A stretch of DNA of 64,000 nucleotides, taken from contig BJOX01000126.1 of the NCBI GenBank assembly GCA_009731375.1, positions 279,453 to 343,452 on the forward strand, written 5' to 3'. The notes beneath the pieces were generated by a model, which made no database searches, was not told the origin of the DNA, and saw only the letters and a program-made list of their open reading frames with translations. This document shows, one piece after another, positions 1-9,476 of this stretch; positions within the stretch are counted from its first letter, which is position 1, and every line of letters begins with the position of its first letter. The position numbers were made by a program, and so were the translations under genes. The stretch comes from Paulinella micropora. Its lineage: Eukaryota; Cercozoa; Imbricatea; Euglyphida.

Positions 1-69
1 ATCTGCAGCAGAATCATTTCAAAATTATTTTGCGGGGCTGTATATTACAATCTGTTTACTGCTTTGCAG

Positions 70-119
70 GTTCCGCGCCTGAAGCTGATCGACCCGTGCT
101 TTCCTCAGCAAAGCTACCT
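70..119 (+). CDS. Exon 1: cytochrome-c-fold-like domain, copy 1 (part)
   Basis: A 50-base exon between a pyrimidine-tract CAG acceptor and a strong GTACGT donor. It reads VPRLKLIDPCFPQQSYL and ends in phase 2 (CT|G Leu). The same 50-base exon recurs at 1746-1795 with only a few changes, mostly silent, which confirms frame and borders. It corresponds to the segment before the SYLxxKLTG motif of bacterial planctomycete-type cytochrome c domains. Confidence 0.75.
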
Positions 120-323
120 GTACGTTCCTTCTCTGTGCAAATATTTCAGTTTGGTGGCATTTTTCACAGTATTTACTGCAAGAAGCATAGAATCGCGCGC
201 TTGTTTATTGTCTAACTACTCTGTCGTAAGCGCCAATTCTTGTCTTGCATGTAGTACCTACTTATCTGCCTGCCTATCTGCTCATCCGTCTTTCACCTAA
301 ATAGCAATATCTCTATGATGCAG

Positions 324-383
324 GCTGAACAAACTTACGGGAACTCATGGCAAGGTTGGCGGCTGGGGATCAATCATGCCAGA
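324..383 (+). CDS. Exon 2: cytochrome-c-fold-like domain, copy 1 (part)
   Basis: A 60-base exon completing the Leu codon and reading LNKLTGTHGKVGGWGSIMP, ending in phase 2. Its twin at 1980-2039 has the same length, with third-position differences in this frame; this rejects the other open frames. The MP motif is typical of the C-terminal half of planctomycete-type cytochrome domains. Confidence 0.75.
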
Positions 384-552
384 GTGCTCCCATCTCCCTT
401 TTTCTCTTGCCAGTTACTGCATGTCCTTGTCACACATTATGCCCATCTTGCTTGGCTCTTGCTTGGTTGTCCTCTGACAAGAGAAATATGTGAACTTGCA
501 AGCCTGAGCACAGTAGCTTTGTCATTGCGTTTATTTCTCTGGTGTGTCTTAG

Positions 553-1080
553 AGAGGGCCAACCTGCCAACGAACTGATGATCAAGTTCATCTACCTTTG
601 GATCGAGGCAGGAGCACGCTTTTCTTCTGACTCTCAGATGTCTCCCAACCTGCCCTGCTACGGCCGCTTCCAAGCCAGCACCTCGGCTCCAGGCTACTCG
701 CAGCCACCCGTTAGCACAAAGCCGGCCTCTGCCACAACTACTACAACTACCACCTCGCCCGCGGATGGTAGCACATATAGTCCGCTGCCGGAGCAAAAAC
801 CTATCATCACCACCACTACTCCGCTGACGACGCAAAAACCCGCCACCACCGTTACGGCCACTACCACCAAACCTGCCACCACCGTCACGCCTGCCACCAC
901 CGTCACGACCACCACCACCAAACCTGCCACTACGATCACCACCACAACTTCGCCTGCTCAGCGCCCGTTAGCAGTTCTGGAAGCAGCAATGATCTCCTTG
1001 CCCCAGGGCCAGTTCAATTGGGTTGACCATGTCTGGCCCACGTTGGTGCTTTTGGGTGCCATGAGAGGACACTACCGTGG
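553..1080 (+). CDS. Exon 3: end of domain copy 1, Thr/Pro-rich linker, start of domain copy 2
   Basis: Starts after a CTTAG acceptor and completes the Glu codon of exon 2. The first 45 residues end domain copy 1 and include a KFIYLWIEAGA motif matching the WIDAGA helix of bacterial cytochrome domains. About 100 residues of Thr, Pro, Ala and Lys follow, built from ACC/ACT/ACG codons; this is a mucin-like, probably O-glycosylated spacer. The last 25 residues (around VDHVWPTLVLLGAMRGHYR) align with the start of a cytochrome domain where CxxCH would be expected, but no Cys is present. The donor GG|GTACGC leaves phase 2, which exon 4 continues. Confidence 0.7.
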
Positions 1081-1443
1081 GTACGCAATCTTTGGTTCCC
1101 TTCTATGTTGAGTCCCATTCTTGATATTGAGTCCTATTCTTGTTGCTCCTGCTGCTGTTTCTGTCGTTGTTCTTGTTGGTGCATTCGTATTGATGTGTTT
1201 GTTGTTGTTGATTGGTTGTTCTGATGGTTTGATATTGTTGATATCCTGGTTTGTGGTATCTGTTGCTTGCACATGGGTTTTCCCTCGAATATGTTTGCAA
1301 CAGTCCCATCTTCTTTCTTGAAAACATGTACTGCTCGTGCGTTGTTTGCATAACGTGTGCTTTGTTTGAAGATCTTTTAAGTGCCTCATATCTTCGCAAG
1401 CGAGTCCGCTTAGATTGCTCACTATCCCTGTTTGGATTAACAG

Positions 1444-1519
1444 GGAGGGAGACGGTATTCTCCTTCTGCAAAATGCCCAAGGTGCTTACGCTAACATGGT
1501 CGGCGTGCCTTCCAAGCAG
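1444..1519 (+). CDS. Exon 4: cytochrome-c-fold-like domain, copy 2 (N-terminal part)
   Basis: Short exon found from phase and similarity. It starts with G after AACAG (completing GG|G Gly) and reads EGDGILLLQNAQGAYANMVG, then VPSKQ, ending in phase 0 at CAG|GTGGAC. This joins exon 5 in frame. The AYANxVGVPSxQ segment is characteristic of bacterial haem c domains of the planctomycete type. Confidence 0.65.
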
Positions 1520-1745
1520 GTGGACATTACATACATTAGCTAATTAATCATGATGTAATGTGCAGATTGTCGGATGCGTAAATGTGGGTTGATCATGAAG
1601 TGGCTTCCTGTGTGTATCTTGTATGTGAAGCTAGGAAATGAGCAAAGAAGAAGTTATATGAAAAAGTGATAAAAAAAATTGTAGACAGATACCTATACAT
1701 GTGAGAAACAGGGCTGTACATAGCAACTTATCGGCTGCTTTGCAG

Positions 1746-1795
1746 GTTCCGCGCCTGAAACTGATCGACCCTTGCTTCCCTCAGCAAAGCTACCT
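1746..1795 (+). CDS. Exon 5: cytochrome-c-fold-like domain, copy 2 (part)
   Basis: Duplicate of exon 1: same 50-base length, same acceptor (GCTTTGCAG) and same GTACGT donor, encoding the same 17 residues. Starts in phase 0 after exon 4 and ends in phase 2. Confidence 0.75.
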
Positions 1796-1979
1796 GTACG
1801 TTCCTGTCCTTGGCTTCTCTATGGAAATATTTAAGTTTTTGCATATTTTGCAAGCAGCCCGATATTGTCCGCTTGTCAGCGCTTGTTATCTACCCTCACC
1901 GTCTATCTGATACCTACTAATGCGTATATGTCTCTCCATCTGTCTATCATCTAGCCATCTCTATTTCCTCGTGTTGCAG

Positions 1980-2039
1980 GCTGAACAAACTGACGGGAAC
2001 TCACGGCGCCGTCGGTGGCTGGGGAGACATCATGCCAGA
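1980..2039 (+). CDS. Exon 6: cytochrome-c-fold-like domain, copy 2 (part)
   Basis: Duplicate of exon 2, 60 bases. Only two residues differ from exon 2 (Ala for Lys and Asp for Ser). Acceptor GTTGCAG; donor GA|GTCCGC in phase 2. Confidence 0.75.
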
Positions 2040-2263
2040 GTCCGCTTCCATCTCCCTTGCCATTTTCCTTTTTACGCTCACTTTTCACTTATGGTGCCTA
2101 GTTTGCTTGGCCATCATCTGACCAGAGTAACATGTCATTGAGTTAAGACACAATTGCAAGTCTCAACACAGTAGTTCTTTTTTTAGAGAAATTAAGACAA
2201 TCTCGCAAGCCTTAACACAGCAATTTTTTCCATAGTGTTGTTTTTTCCCCTGCTTTGCTTTAG

Positions 2264-2728
2264 AGAGGGCCAACCTGCTAACGAAGTGATGATTAAGTTC
2301 ATCTACCTTTGGATCGAGGCAGGAGCGCGCTTTTCTTCCGACTCTCAGATATCGTCCAACCTGCCCTGCTATGGCCGCTTCCAAGCCAGCACCACAAAGC
2401 CGACCTCTATTGTCCAAACTACCACCTCACCCGTCAGCACAAAATCGACCTCTAGTGTCACAAGTACCACCTTACCCGTCAGCACAAAGCCGGTCTCTAC
2501 CACAACCACCACAACTACCACAACTACCATCTCGCCTGCGGATGATAGCAGCAGCTGGGGTTCCTGGGACAGCTTCAGCCACGAAACGGCATCTGCACCT
2601 GCATACCAGGGCGGCTCGAACCAGCAGTATCGACCTAACGAGCCATATGTCCAACCATCATATCGACCTAAATCATGTGGCGACTTTCCGTTTCGTGATG
2701 TATTTCAATCTTCAGTCGTCGCTCAGGG
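2264..2728 (+). CDS. Exon 7: end of domain copy 2, Thr/Ser-rich linker, start of sushi-like module
   Basis: Acceptor TTTAG, donor GG|GTGAGTC (near-consensus), phase 2. The first 45 residues match exon 3 closely, including the WIEAGA motif. A linker of repeated TTSPVSTKP-like units follows (three copies), then a Trp/Tyr/Pro-rich segment, then KSCGDFPFRD with the first Cys of the sushi-like module. Unlike exon 3, its 3' part leads into the sushi exon and not into a further cytochrome-like copy. Confidence 0.75.
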
Positions 2729-2951
2729 GTGAGTCTCTCACTGTGTCACCACAACTTTTTTTACTTGCGTTCAAATGATGCCTCTTTCTTTGTCCTTTTT
2801 CTCATGCTCTGCTACCTTCACTTTAATTTGCCTATTGCTATTGGCTGTTTTTCTTTCTCCTTGTCATTGGAAAAAATTGCGTCTCTGTTCATGTGTATGT
2901 GTATTTAAACGGATTACCGGTTTTACGATCTTGTTTTGGTGCTATCCTCAG

Positions 2952-3070
2952 ATGCCGTGCCGGGGACGCGATTTGCACTTTGGATTGTCAGCAAGGTTTC
3001 CGCGCTGTCGATGGCTCCACGGGACGTTGTATTCATGGCCAATGGCGCTCTATTGGTGTTCAGTGCGTCG
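2952..3070 (+). CDS. Exon 8: sushi (CCP)-like module
   Basis: Acceptor CTCAG; begins by completing a Gly codon; ends in phase 1 at G|GTACTA. Reads a Cys-rich segment with GCRAGDAICTLDCQQGF, then GRCIHGQWRSIGVQC. The spacing C-x-C-GF-x-RC-x-GxW-x-C is that of the C-terminal half of sushi/complement control modules, which bind proteins or glycans outside the cell. Confidence 0.7.
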
Positions 3071-3236
3071 GTACTACTCGCTTCTGAAGACAAAGCTAGG
3101 AAAATATAGTCAGAGATGGCAAGTTCCTTAAACACAACCTGGTTTGCAGCGAAGCACACCTTCCGTCCTTGGCTTACGACTTAAGCATATCACAAGCACA
3201 CTCCATGCATAAGTAGACCGCTAATGTTGTGTGTAG

Positions 3237-3292
3237 ATATTGACGAGTGCCGTTTGGATTATTCCGTGTGTGCTCGGGATGCCTACTGCCAG
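3237..3292 (+). CDS. Exon 9: calcium-binding EGF module, first half
   Basis: Acceptor GTGTAG, phase 1 start, phase 0 end (CAG|GTTACG). Reads DIDECRLDYSVCARDAYCQ, carrying the D-I-D-E-C calcium ligand motif and Cys 1-3 of an EGF fold. Confidence 0.85.
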
Positions 3293-3420
3293 GTTACGCT
3301 TTGTACTCAGCCAAAAAATACCATGTTTATAGCCTTCTGTGTTTGGTTTGCCTTCATGATTGATGCTATTACTAAAGCTATTATTTCTTATTATTAATAG
3401 TATTACTATCAAGCTTAATA

Positions 3421-3428
3421 TCTTTATA

Positions 3429-3462
<34 letters not shown>

Positions 3463-3517
3463 TTCTACTACTACCACTTACTACTACTACTACTACTATT
3501 ACTACTATTACTACCGC

Positions 3518-3579
<62 letters not shown>

Positions 3580-3580
3580 G
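3421..3580. repeat. (ACT)n and (ATT)n microsatellites
   Basis: Tract of ACT units changing to ATT units directly before SINE copy 1; in the intron between the two EGF exons. Confidence 0.9.
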
Positions 3581-3581
3581 T

Positions 3582-3820
3582 GGCACCGCGATAGCCCAGT
3601 GGTTAAGGTCTACCATCTGGGACCTGTCGCCAGCTCGATTCCCATCGGTGCCAGTATTTTCAAAGGATATTTTCTTTGAAAGTATTGGTCTATCTGGAAG
3701 GCTTGGAGCTGCCTTGCGGGGGTGTCAGTAGAGCCTATCGTCAAATCTTCGTACTCCCCTCGCGGGTGAGACGATGGAAGCACATGTGCAGAAATGCATT
3801 CGCCATTGACTGAGAAGCAC
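3582..3820 (+). mobile_element. tRNA-derived SINE, copy 1
   Basis: The head 3582-3653 is tRNA-like: GGCACCG and CGGTGCC form a perfect terminal stem, box A is TAGCCCAGTGG and box B is AGCTCGATTCC. A body and a 3' end reading ACGATGGAAGCACATGTGCA then TTGACTGAGAAGCAC follow, and then (ATT)n. (ATT)n also precedes it. Copies lie at 4363-4510 and 63400-63666. Confidence 0.8.
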
Positions 3821-3821
3821 G

Positions 3822-3862
<41 letters not shown>

Positions 3863-3941
3863 CATTATTATTATCATTATTATTATCATTATTATTATTA
3901 TTAGTGTTACTGTTATTATTGTTATTATTATTATTATTATT

Positions 3942-4039
3942 AGGGAGTACATAGGCCATCGGTCCTTTCCATGGGCTGATTGGTATAAAGCTCCTAGAGT
4001 AATGTTCTATGCCGTCACTTCCTTTATTCCACCGATTGG
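3942..4039 (+). mobile_element. Second short repeat family (B), copy 1, cut by gap
   Basis: Follows (ATT)n. The last 42 bases, from GAGTAATGTTCTATGCCGTC to CCACCGATTGG, recur exactly on the minus strand at 63959-64000. The 3' part falls in the assembly gap; the other copy shows it ends in a SINE-like tail and (ATT)n. Confidence 0.7.
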
Positions 4040-4362
4040 NNNNNNNNNNNNNNNNNNNNNNNNNNNNNNNNNNNNNNNNNNNNNNNNNNNNNNNNNNNNN
4101 NNNNNNNNNNNNNNNNNNNNNNNNNNNNNNNNNNNNNNNNNNNNNNNNNNNNNNNNNNNNNNNNNNNNNNNNNNNNNNNNNNNNNNNNNNNNNNNNNNNN
4201 NNNNNNNNNNNNNNNNNNNNNNNNNNNNNNNNNNNNNNNNNNNNNNNNNNNNNNNNNNNNNNNNNNNNNNNNNNNNNNNNNNNNNNNNNNNNNNNNNNNN
4301 NNNNNNNNNNNNNNNNNNNNNNNNNNNNNNNNNNNNNNNNNNNNNNNNNNNNNNNNNNNNNN
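4040..4362. other. Assembly gap (N)
   Basis: 323 N. The left flank is inside family B and the right flank inside the tRNA-derived SINE, so the missing bases should contain the end of B, an (ATT)n tract and the SINE's tRNA head. Confidence 0.95.
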
Positions 4363-4510
4363 CATTGAACATACCGGTCCGTCTGGAAGTGTTGGAACTG
4401 CCCTTGCGGGGGTGTCATTAGAGCCTATCGTCAATTCTTCGTACTCCCCTCACGGGTGAGACGATGGAGGCGCATGTGCAGATTTGCATCAGCCATTGAC
4501 AGAGAAGCAC
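4363..4510 (+). mobile_element. tRNA-derived SINE, copy 2 (3' part)
   Basis: Body and 3' end of the SINE, matching 3666-3820 with substitutions; the head is lost in the gap. Followed by (ATT)n and then (ACT)n. Confidence 0.75.
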
Positions 4511-4574
<64 letters not shown>

Positions 4575-4576
4575 GT

Positions 4577-4622
<46 letters not shown>

Positions 4623-4640
4623 GCTACTACTACTACTACT
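4511..4640. repeat. (ATT)n then (ACT)n microsatellite
   Basis: 3' tail of SINE copy 2 grading into ACT repeats, followed by (AAAC)n and (AAC)n at 4670-4736. Confidence 0.9.
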
Positions 4641-4799
4641 GTATGATGGCGAGTACAAAAAGTGTATGATAACAAACAAACAAACAAACAAACAAAGAGA
4701 AAAACAAACAACAACAACAACAACAACAACAACAAACCTGCATAAGTATGTGGTTCCTGCAGACACTGTAAATAATGTATTGATATGTTTACTGTTCAG

Positions 4800-4876
4800 A
4801 ACACACTGGGTTCCTTCAAGTGCCAGTGTCGTTCTGGGTTCTATGGAGATGGTCTCAACTTCTGCCAGCCGCAAAG
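4800..4876 (+). CDS. Exon 10: calcium-binding EGF module, second half
   Basis: Acceptor TGTTCAG, phase 0; reads NTLGSFKCQCRSGFYGDGLN then FCQPQ, giving Cys 4-6 and the N-T-x-G-S-F motif of calcium-binding EGF modules. Ends in phase 2 at AG|GTACGG. The 1.5 kb intron between exons 9 and 10 holds SINEs, microsatellites and an assembly gap. The downstream partner exon is not identified. Confidence 0.8.
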
Positions 4877-5218
4877 GTACGGATACGGGCTCTAAAGAAT
4901 CAAGCAATAGTTTTATAACGAGTATGAAACCATTCAGCAGTTATCTTCGATATCAACCTTGTGTATCTTGGATATGAAAACTTATCGAACGGGCACATCA
5001 AACGATAGAAATCATCGAGCGGGCCACCATCATGTCATAAGCGGCAGTGCAGCCTTAGCAGAACCGAAGTGAAGCAAAGCCTGCCCATCTTGTGAAGCCA
5101 AGTAGGGCTACTAAATTGGCGCGGTCAAGTATTAATACTAGTATTAAGAGTGTGTCCAGGTAAGAAACAACCAACCAAACAACTCTCCTATAAGCAACAG
5201 ACTGTCATTCGCTTAGTC

Positions 5219-5436
5219 AAGGAATACAAAAAGAAATCACTTAGACTGAAGACAAACTTCAGAAGAAAAAAGCGAAGTCTTTGATTATTACGAGTGTAGT
5301 CTGCTGATGCTGAGACTAGTCAACGGATACCAAAAGAAATTATTCAGACTGAAGACCAACTTTAGAAGAAAAAATCGAAGTCATTGATTGTTACTAGTTT
5401 ACACAATGGTTTAGTCTGCTGATGCTGAGACTATTG
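5219..5436. repeat. Imperfect direct repeat, two units of about 100 bases
   Basis: Both units contain AAAAGAAAT, CAGACTGAAGAC-like text, TTAGAAGAAAAAA, and GTCTGCTGATGCTGAGACTA. The second unit has about 15 extra bases. Noncoding intron DNA; the rest of 4877-6600 shows nothing I can assign. Confidence 0.6.
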
Positions 5437-6657
5437 CCAGAAATCTAGTCCAATGACGTCTTGAGTTTCAGCTGATTCTCAGCTAAACTTAATCAGATGA
5501 TTTAGGTTTATTAAATAGTATTATTAAACTTGAAAGCTCAGCAATCCCTGGGTCGTGTAATGATTAGGTGACTGTACTAGTATTAATGACAACCATCAAC
5601 AAGGCAACTGTGGCGTGACACTGATTTCTACTTATTATTAATACAGTGGCTATTTCTTAAAATTACAGTCTGTTTTTCTTATATTAACCCTTTGGCCGTA
5701 TCAAAACTCCAGGGAGTTTTCAACACTCCAGGGAGCGACAAAAATTTTTGACCGGGCTGCAAAACCAGTTATTTTCAACGACTCAAAAAAATCGTATTTA
5801 CCGTGAATTTTTGCTTGCAGTTTTCGTCTCCACAGTGAGACTGTCAGGCCTGCAGAGTTTTTGTCTAAGTGATGGAGTCACGACACACTGAGAGGCTCAT
5901 GACAATGGCTCAGCAGTCAACCCAATTGGGATTTCGACCATTGCCTAAATGTCCCACCGACTTGTGCGGCTTTTCTTGACAGAAAACTCCTAGCACAGTT
6001 TGTATGGCTGAATTACCTTAAACTTTTTGCAAGATCGTTTTGGACACAAACAGAAAATTCTACAAAAGCAAGTATTACAAACCTTGTAAAATTTAACACA
6101 ACCATTGCATTATGTCATTACGTATGTATGTAAATCATTTAGTATTCTTGCTTCGACAAGAATCATCAGTGAGGGAGACTATGTATAGCAAAATTCAAAA
6201 TTCAAATTTGAAAATTAAAATAGAAATTAAATTCGAATTTCACACAACTTTCCGAAATCCAAACTGATCATTTGTCATTCTGAGTAACGCTTATAGTTAT
6301 TGTACACTTCTCTCCTTCAATCGCCTATACGATCACAAGAAGTAAGAGACGCCATCATCTCAATCTCGAGACAAATCTTGACAGCCTCCATATTCCCACC
6401 GCTCACATTTACCTCTCTACTCCTAATAAACTGATGTTATCGGATAGACAGTGGAGGGGGGATTGTAGGCGCAGATAGGTAAATGTGTGCTACTTTTATA
6501 TACCCCTGTGTCAGTCCAGACACAATAAGAGGCAGCCTCCGTTAATATTAATACCCCTCTAAACCGGGTAACGATAATGTTACTAGAAGCTGCACTTACA
6601 TTGTTTCGACCGGAATATATTATCGTTAGGCCTGACAACAGGAATTGGCTGGTGTTT

Positions 6658-6688
6658 GTAACGTAACGTAACGTAACGTAACGTAACG
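6658..6688. repeat. (GTAAC)n pentamer array
   Basis: About six GTAAC units at the 3' border of gypsy element A, just after its third ORF on the minus strand. Confidence 0.85.
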
Positions 6689-6701
6689 GGGTAGGGGAAG
6701 G

Positions 6702-8023
6702 TTATTGGGCACTCTCCTCAAGGGCCACTTTAAGGGCCTCCTTGATTTGGCGCAACTCGTCACCTTCCGCCGACAGATTGAATGGGAGATCGCGGCCTTT
6801 TCGGAGGTAATAGGCCCGATATGCCTGAACCTCGTCCGGGAGGGGTAGGCCCGCTCTCTCCAGGAGTCGGTAGTAGGCACTGATGTCCAATTGTGACAAT
6901 CGGAGCCTTCTGAGCTCGTAGGGTTCCAAGAGCTGTTTGGGCAGCGCTTTGATGCTATAGAATCGTAGCACATACGCCCTTTGTTGATCGGACAAGCTAG
7001 CCCAGCCTGTGATGGTCCGAGTCAACGCCCACTGCTCCATGGTCAGTGATGGATCCCCTGTGATAGGTGTGTAGGGTACCACGTGTGAGAGTGGATTTTC
7101 GGGCCAGGTCGGCGGGCCCTGAGGAACTTCCCACGGTCTAGTAACTGGGTACTGCCATGGTCGTTCCTTCTCAAGAGATTTGTGCTCCAGACACATATGT
7201 GGTCCCCATCGCTCTGGCGACGTATATAGGTCGGGGTCAAGGATCCACTTGCGTCCGCAGCTATAGCTGCCGTTGGAGGGCACTGGACGCACACCACCGC
7301 AGGTCACTCGGAGACGGTTCTCGTCATGTGCCGCGTAGTGGTAGGCTGGGATGTGAGAGTATACCCCCCGCTCACCTTGCATTGGTGGAAGTGGCGATGG
7401 TATGCTTTCCTCAGGGACGACCCCGTGGGCCGGTTCGTCCTAAAAATAGTGAGGGTCCGGTACCCAGTTGACCTGGTTGCCAACGAGCATATGCCGATAT
7501 GGCTCCGCCGTTGGTTTGAACGGATTAGAACGCGGATTGATTGTATGTTTGAGCGCTGGGCATTCAAGCCGTAGGCGGCGCTCTGCGTCCGTGATATATG
7601 GGTACGGAGGGGAAATGCGGTGCATTTGGCGTGACGCCGGGTCAAAGGCGTATCGGACGGGTTTTTCGTACTCCTCGCTCGCCTCGTCCCCTTGGAAGAG
7701 GTGAGGTGAGGATCCATTTCCCGTAACATGGTTTGCATCGGGATGCGATACGGCATCAATAATCGGTTGACGCGTGCATAGTTGACCCTCTGGGGCGGGC
7801 TGGAAGGGGGAGGTTTGGGTTTCCCTGATTTGGATTCCCATCGGATGAGACGGTAGATTTTCTGGCCTACCGGTCTATCCCCATGACAGTATACCGGTCG
7901 GTCGATCGGGCCGTATACGTACGGGATATCATCCTTTTTGTGGAAGTATGCCACAAATTCGTCTTTCCTGCCCCAGTATCGGGGTTGTTCAGGTGGTGGG
8001 CAGCGATGGTGTTGATAATCCAT
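6702..8023 (-). pseudogene. Element A third ORF, C-terminal part (frameshifted)
   Basis: Three overlapping minus-strand frames (8023-7304, 7841-7440, 7382-6702) carry pieces that match element C: MDYQHHRCPPPEQPRYWGR, then VYGPIDRPVY, then a DAERRLRL segment, and at the end an SAYYRLLERAGLPLPDEVQA segment. At least two frameshifts separate them. No known domain is recognised. The position after integrase is where retroviral-like elements keep env, but no fusion peptide or cleavage site is visible. Confidence 0.6.
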
Positions 8024-8149
8024 GTTGAAAGGCGCGGGGACGGGTTTTTCCTCCTCGACCGGGTTTAACCCTTCGCTGTATTTATCGGGCTCGGTTTTAT
8101 CCTTGCACCCGAACCGCCGCCAGTATTCACGGCGAGCCTTTAAGAGTCG

Positions 8150-8794
8150 CTAAGCTCGGTTGCGCGCCATGACTTCAGCATCACTGTCCTCACCCGACTC
8201 GTAATCGGTGTCGGATTGATCGAACTCGTCCGGTACGCGCCATGGTTCCGGGTCAACCCATGGTTGTTGAAGGATACCCTCTGGGTCGACATCCTCATCC
8301 GTCGGAGGTGAGGAAGGTGTGCGCGCAACACTAGCCGGCGTTGCGGCTCCCTCCGGGCTCATGTGGGTAGGCTCGGTGTTCGAGTGATCGGAAAGAGTGC
8401 TGAGTGGGGTTCTAGGTGAAGTGGGGCTCGGTCGGGGTTGGGCGGGTCCCTCCGGAATGGTTCCGGCCCCCTTGGAATCCGAGTGTGCTGTTTTGTGTCG
8501 TTTGTGTGGTGGGGTGGCGAACCTGGGGCTCTCCGACATAGGTAAATCGGACCCAGACGGTTGTTTGGCCTCCGGCGGCGCCCCTGCTATCGGCTGGCCT
8601 TCTGGCCTCTGGTCCGATGCTTTCTCCTTGTCGACCGCGATGACTTGCATTAGCAAGTGTACCACCGCGATAACGCACACCGATGCCACGCACGCTAATA
8701 GGAACGCTAGGTACTGCTCCAGCGCTGTTTGCATGCCTATAGGTGGCATAAGGGCTTGATTGTCAGTATGTCTGTGAGCCAAAATTATGAGCAA
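8150..8794 (-). pseudogene. Element A third ORF, N-terminal membrane-anchored part
   Basis: About 214 codons. Residues 27-55 form one strong hydrophobic helix (QYLAFLLACVASVCVIAVVH and beyond), followed by an acidic and Pro/Ser/Thr-rich disordered region to a DYESGEDSDAE end. The N-terminus is conserved in element C (QYLGFLLACVASVLVILIVH), which argues for selection on a membrane anchor. Stops separate it from the downstream part of the ORF. Confidence 0.6.
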
Positions 8795-9476
8795 AGCAAG
8801 TGTGTTTGCTATGAATTATGGGATGTTTGTCGTCTTTGCACACTTGCTTACTTATGTACATGTCAACAGGGGGATTTGGGTGCGACGTGAGCCCTTGGAT
8901 CCCTTTGCCTGTCCGTACTTAATGCCTCGGGGTTATATATGAATCGGGCTGTCTAGGAATAGGGACACTTAAGTGTATGACTGAAGTATATATATGCTTA
9001 TGGCTCTTGGTGTTTTCAACGTTCCACCCAAACAATAAGATCGCCAGGACGTGACATAAATGACGTAACATTCTGTGGGGAATAATTTATCACGCCCTAC
9101 ACATGCCAGAGCCGCGGGAGGCGGGCTAGCAACTCGGGAGGAGGCGAGTGTGATGTGCAATGGCCAGGTTGAGCTAGCCAGAAATCATTCCGACCCATGG
9201 TGGTAACACCAACTACCGACCCGTCAAGATATCTTCAGGGCCGTCGCACCCCACGGAGGGCGGGGCAGGGTCACTTTTCCCGTTTGTTACATCATGTTAG
9301 GTCCAATCCCCTCTTTCCCGTAGAAGAGCGGACTTAGGTAGTATTTTAAACAAGACAGAGGTATCTTCGGGTGTGTCCCTAGTATGGCAGTGGCTAGGTT
9401 TCCGCTCGGTGCGGTTGGGCCCGGTACCCCTATACTACCCGTGTTTGGCTATGCGTTTCATCGATCATCACCTCGA
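8795..9476. other. Conserved spacer between integrase and third ORF in element A
   Basis: Noncoding but clearly similar to 21067-21869 in element C: shared blocks include TGTGGGGAATAA, GCCGCGGGAGGCGGG, CCCGTCAAGATA, TTCAGGGCCGTCGCACC and GGACTTAGGTAGTATTTTAA. A TATA-like TTATATATGAA lies at about 8934. Candidate leader or promoter for the third ORF; function unproven. Confidence 0.55.

Noticed and set aside
437-835. Antisense open frame opposite exon 3
   Set aside because: Mirror of the low-complexity Thr linker; the sense frame is supported by splice sites and by the duplicate exon.
3582-3653. Functional tRNA gene
   Set aside because: Box A is shifted relative to the terminal stem, no clean anticodon arm forms, and the segment is fused to a repeated body with an (ATT)n tail; it is a SINE head.
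7157-7574. Plus-strand frames over the third ORF of element A
   Set aside because: Opposite to a frame conserved between elements A and C.
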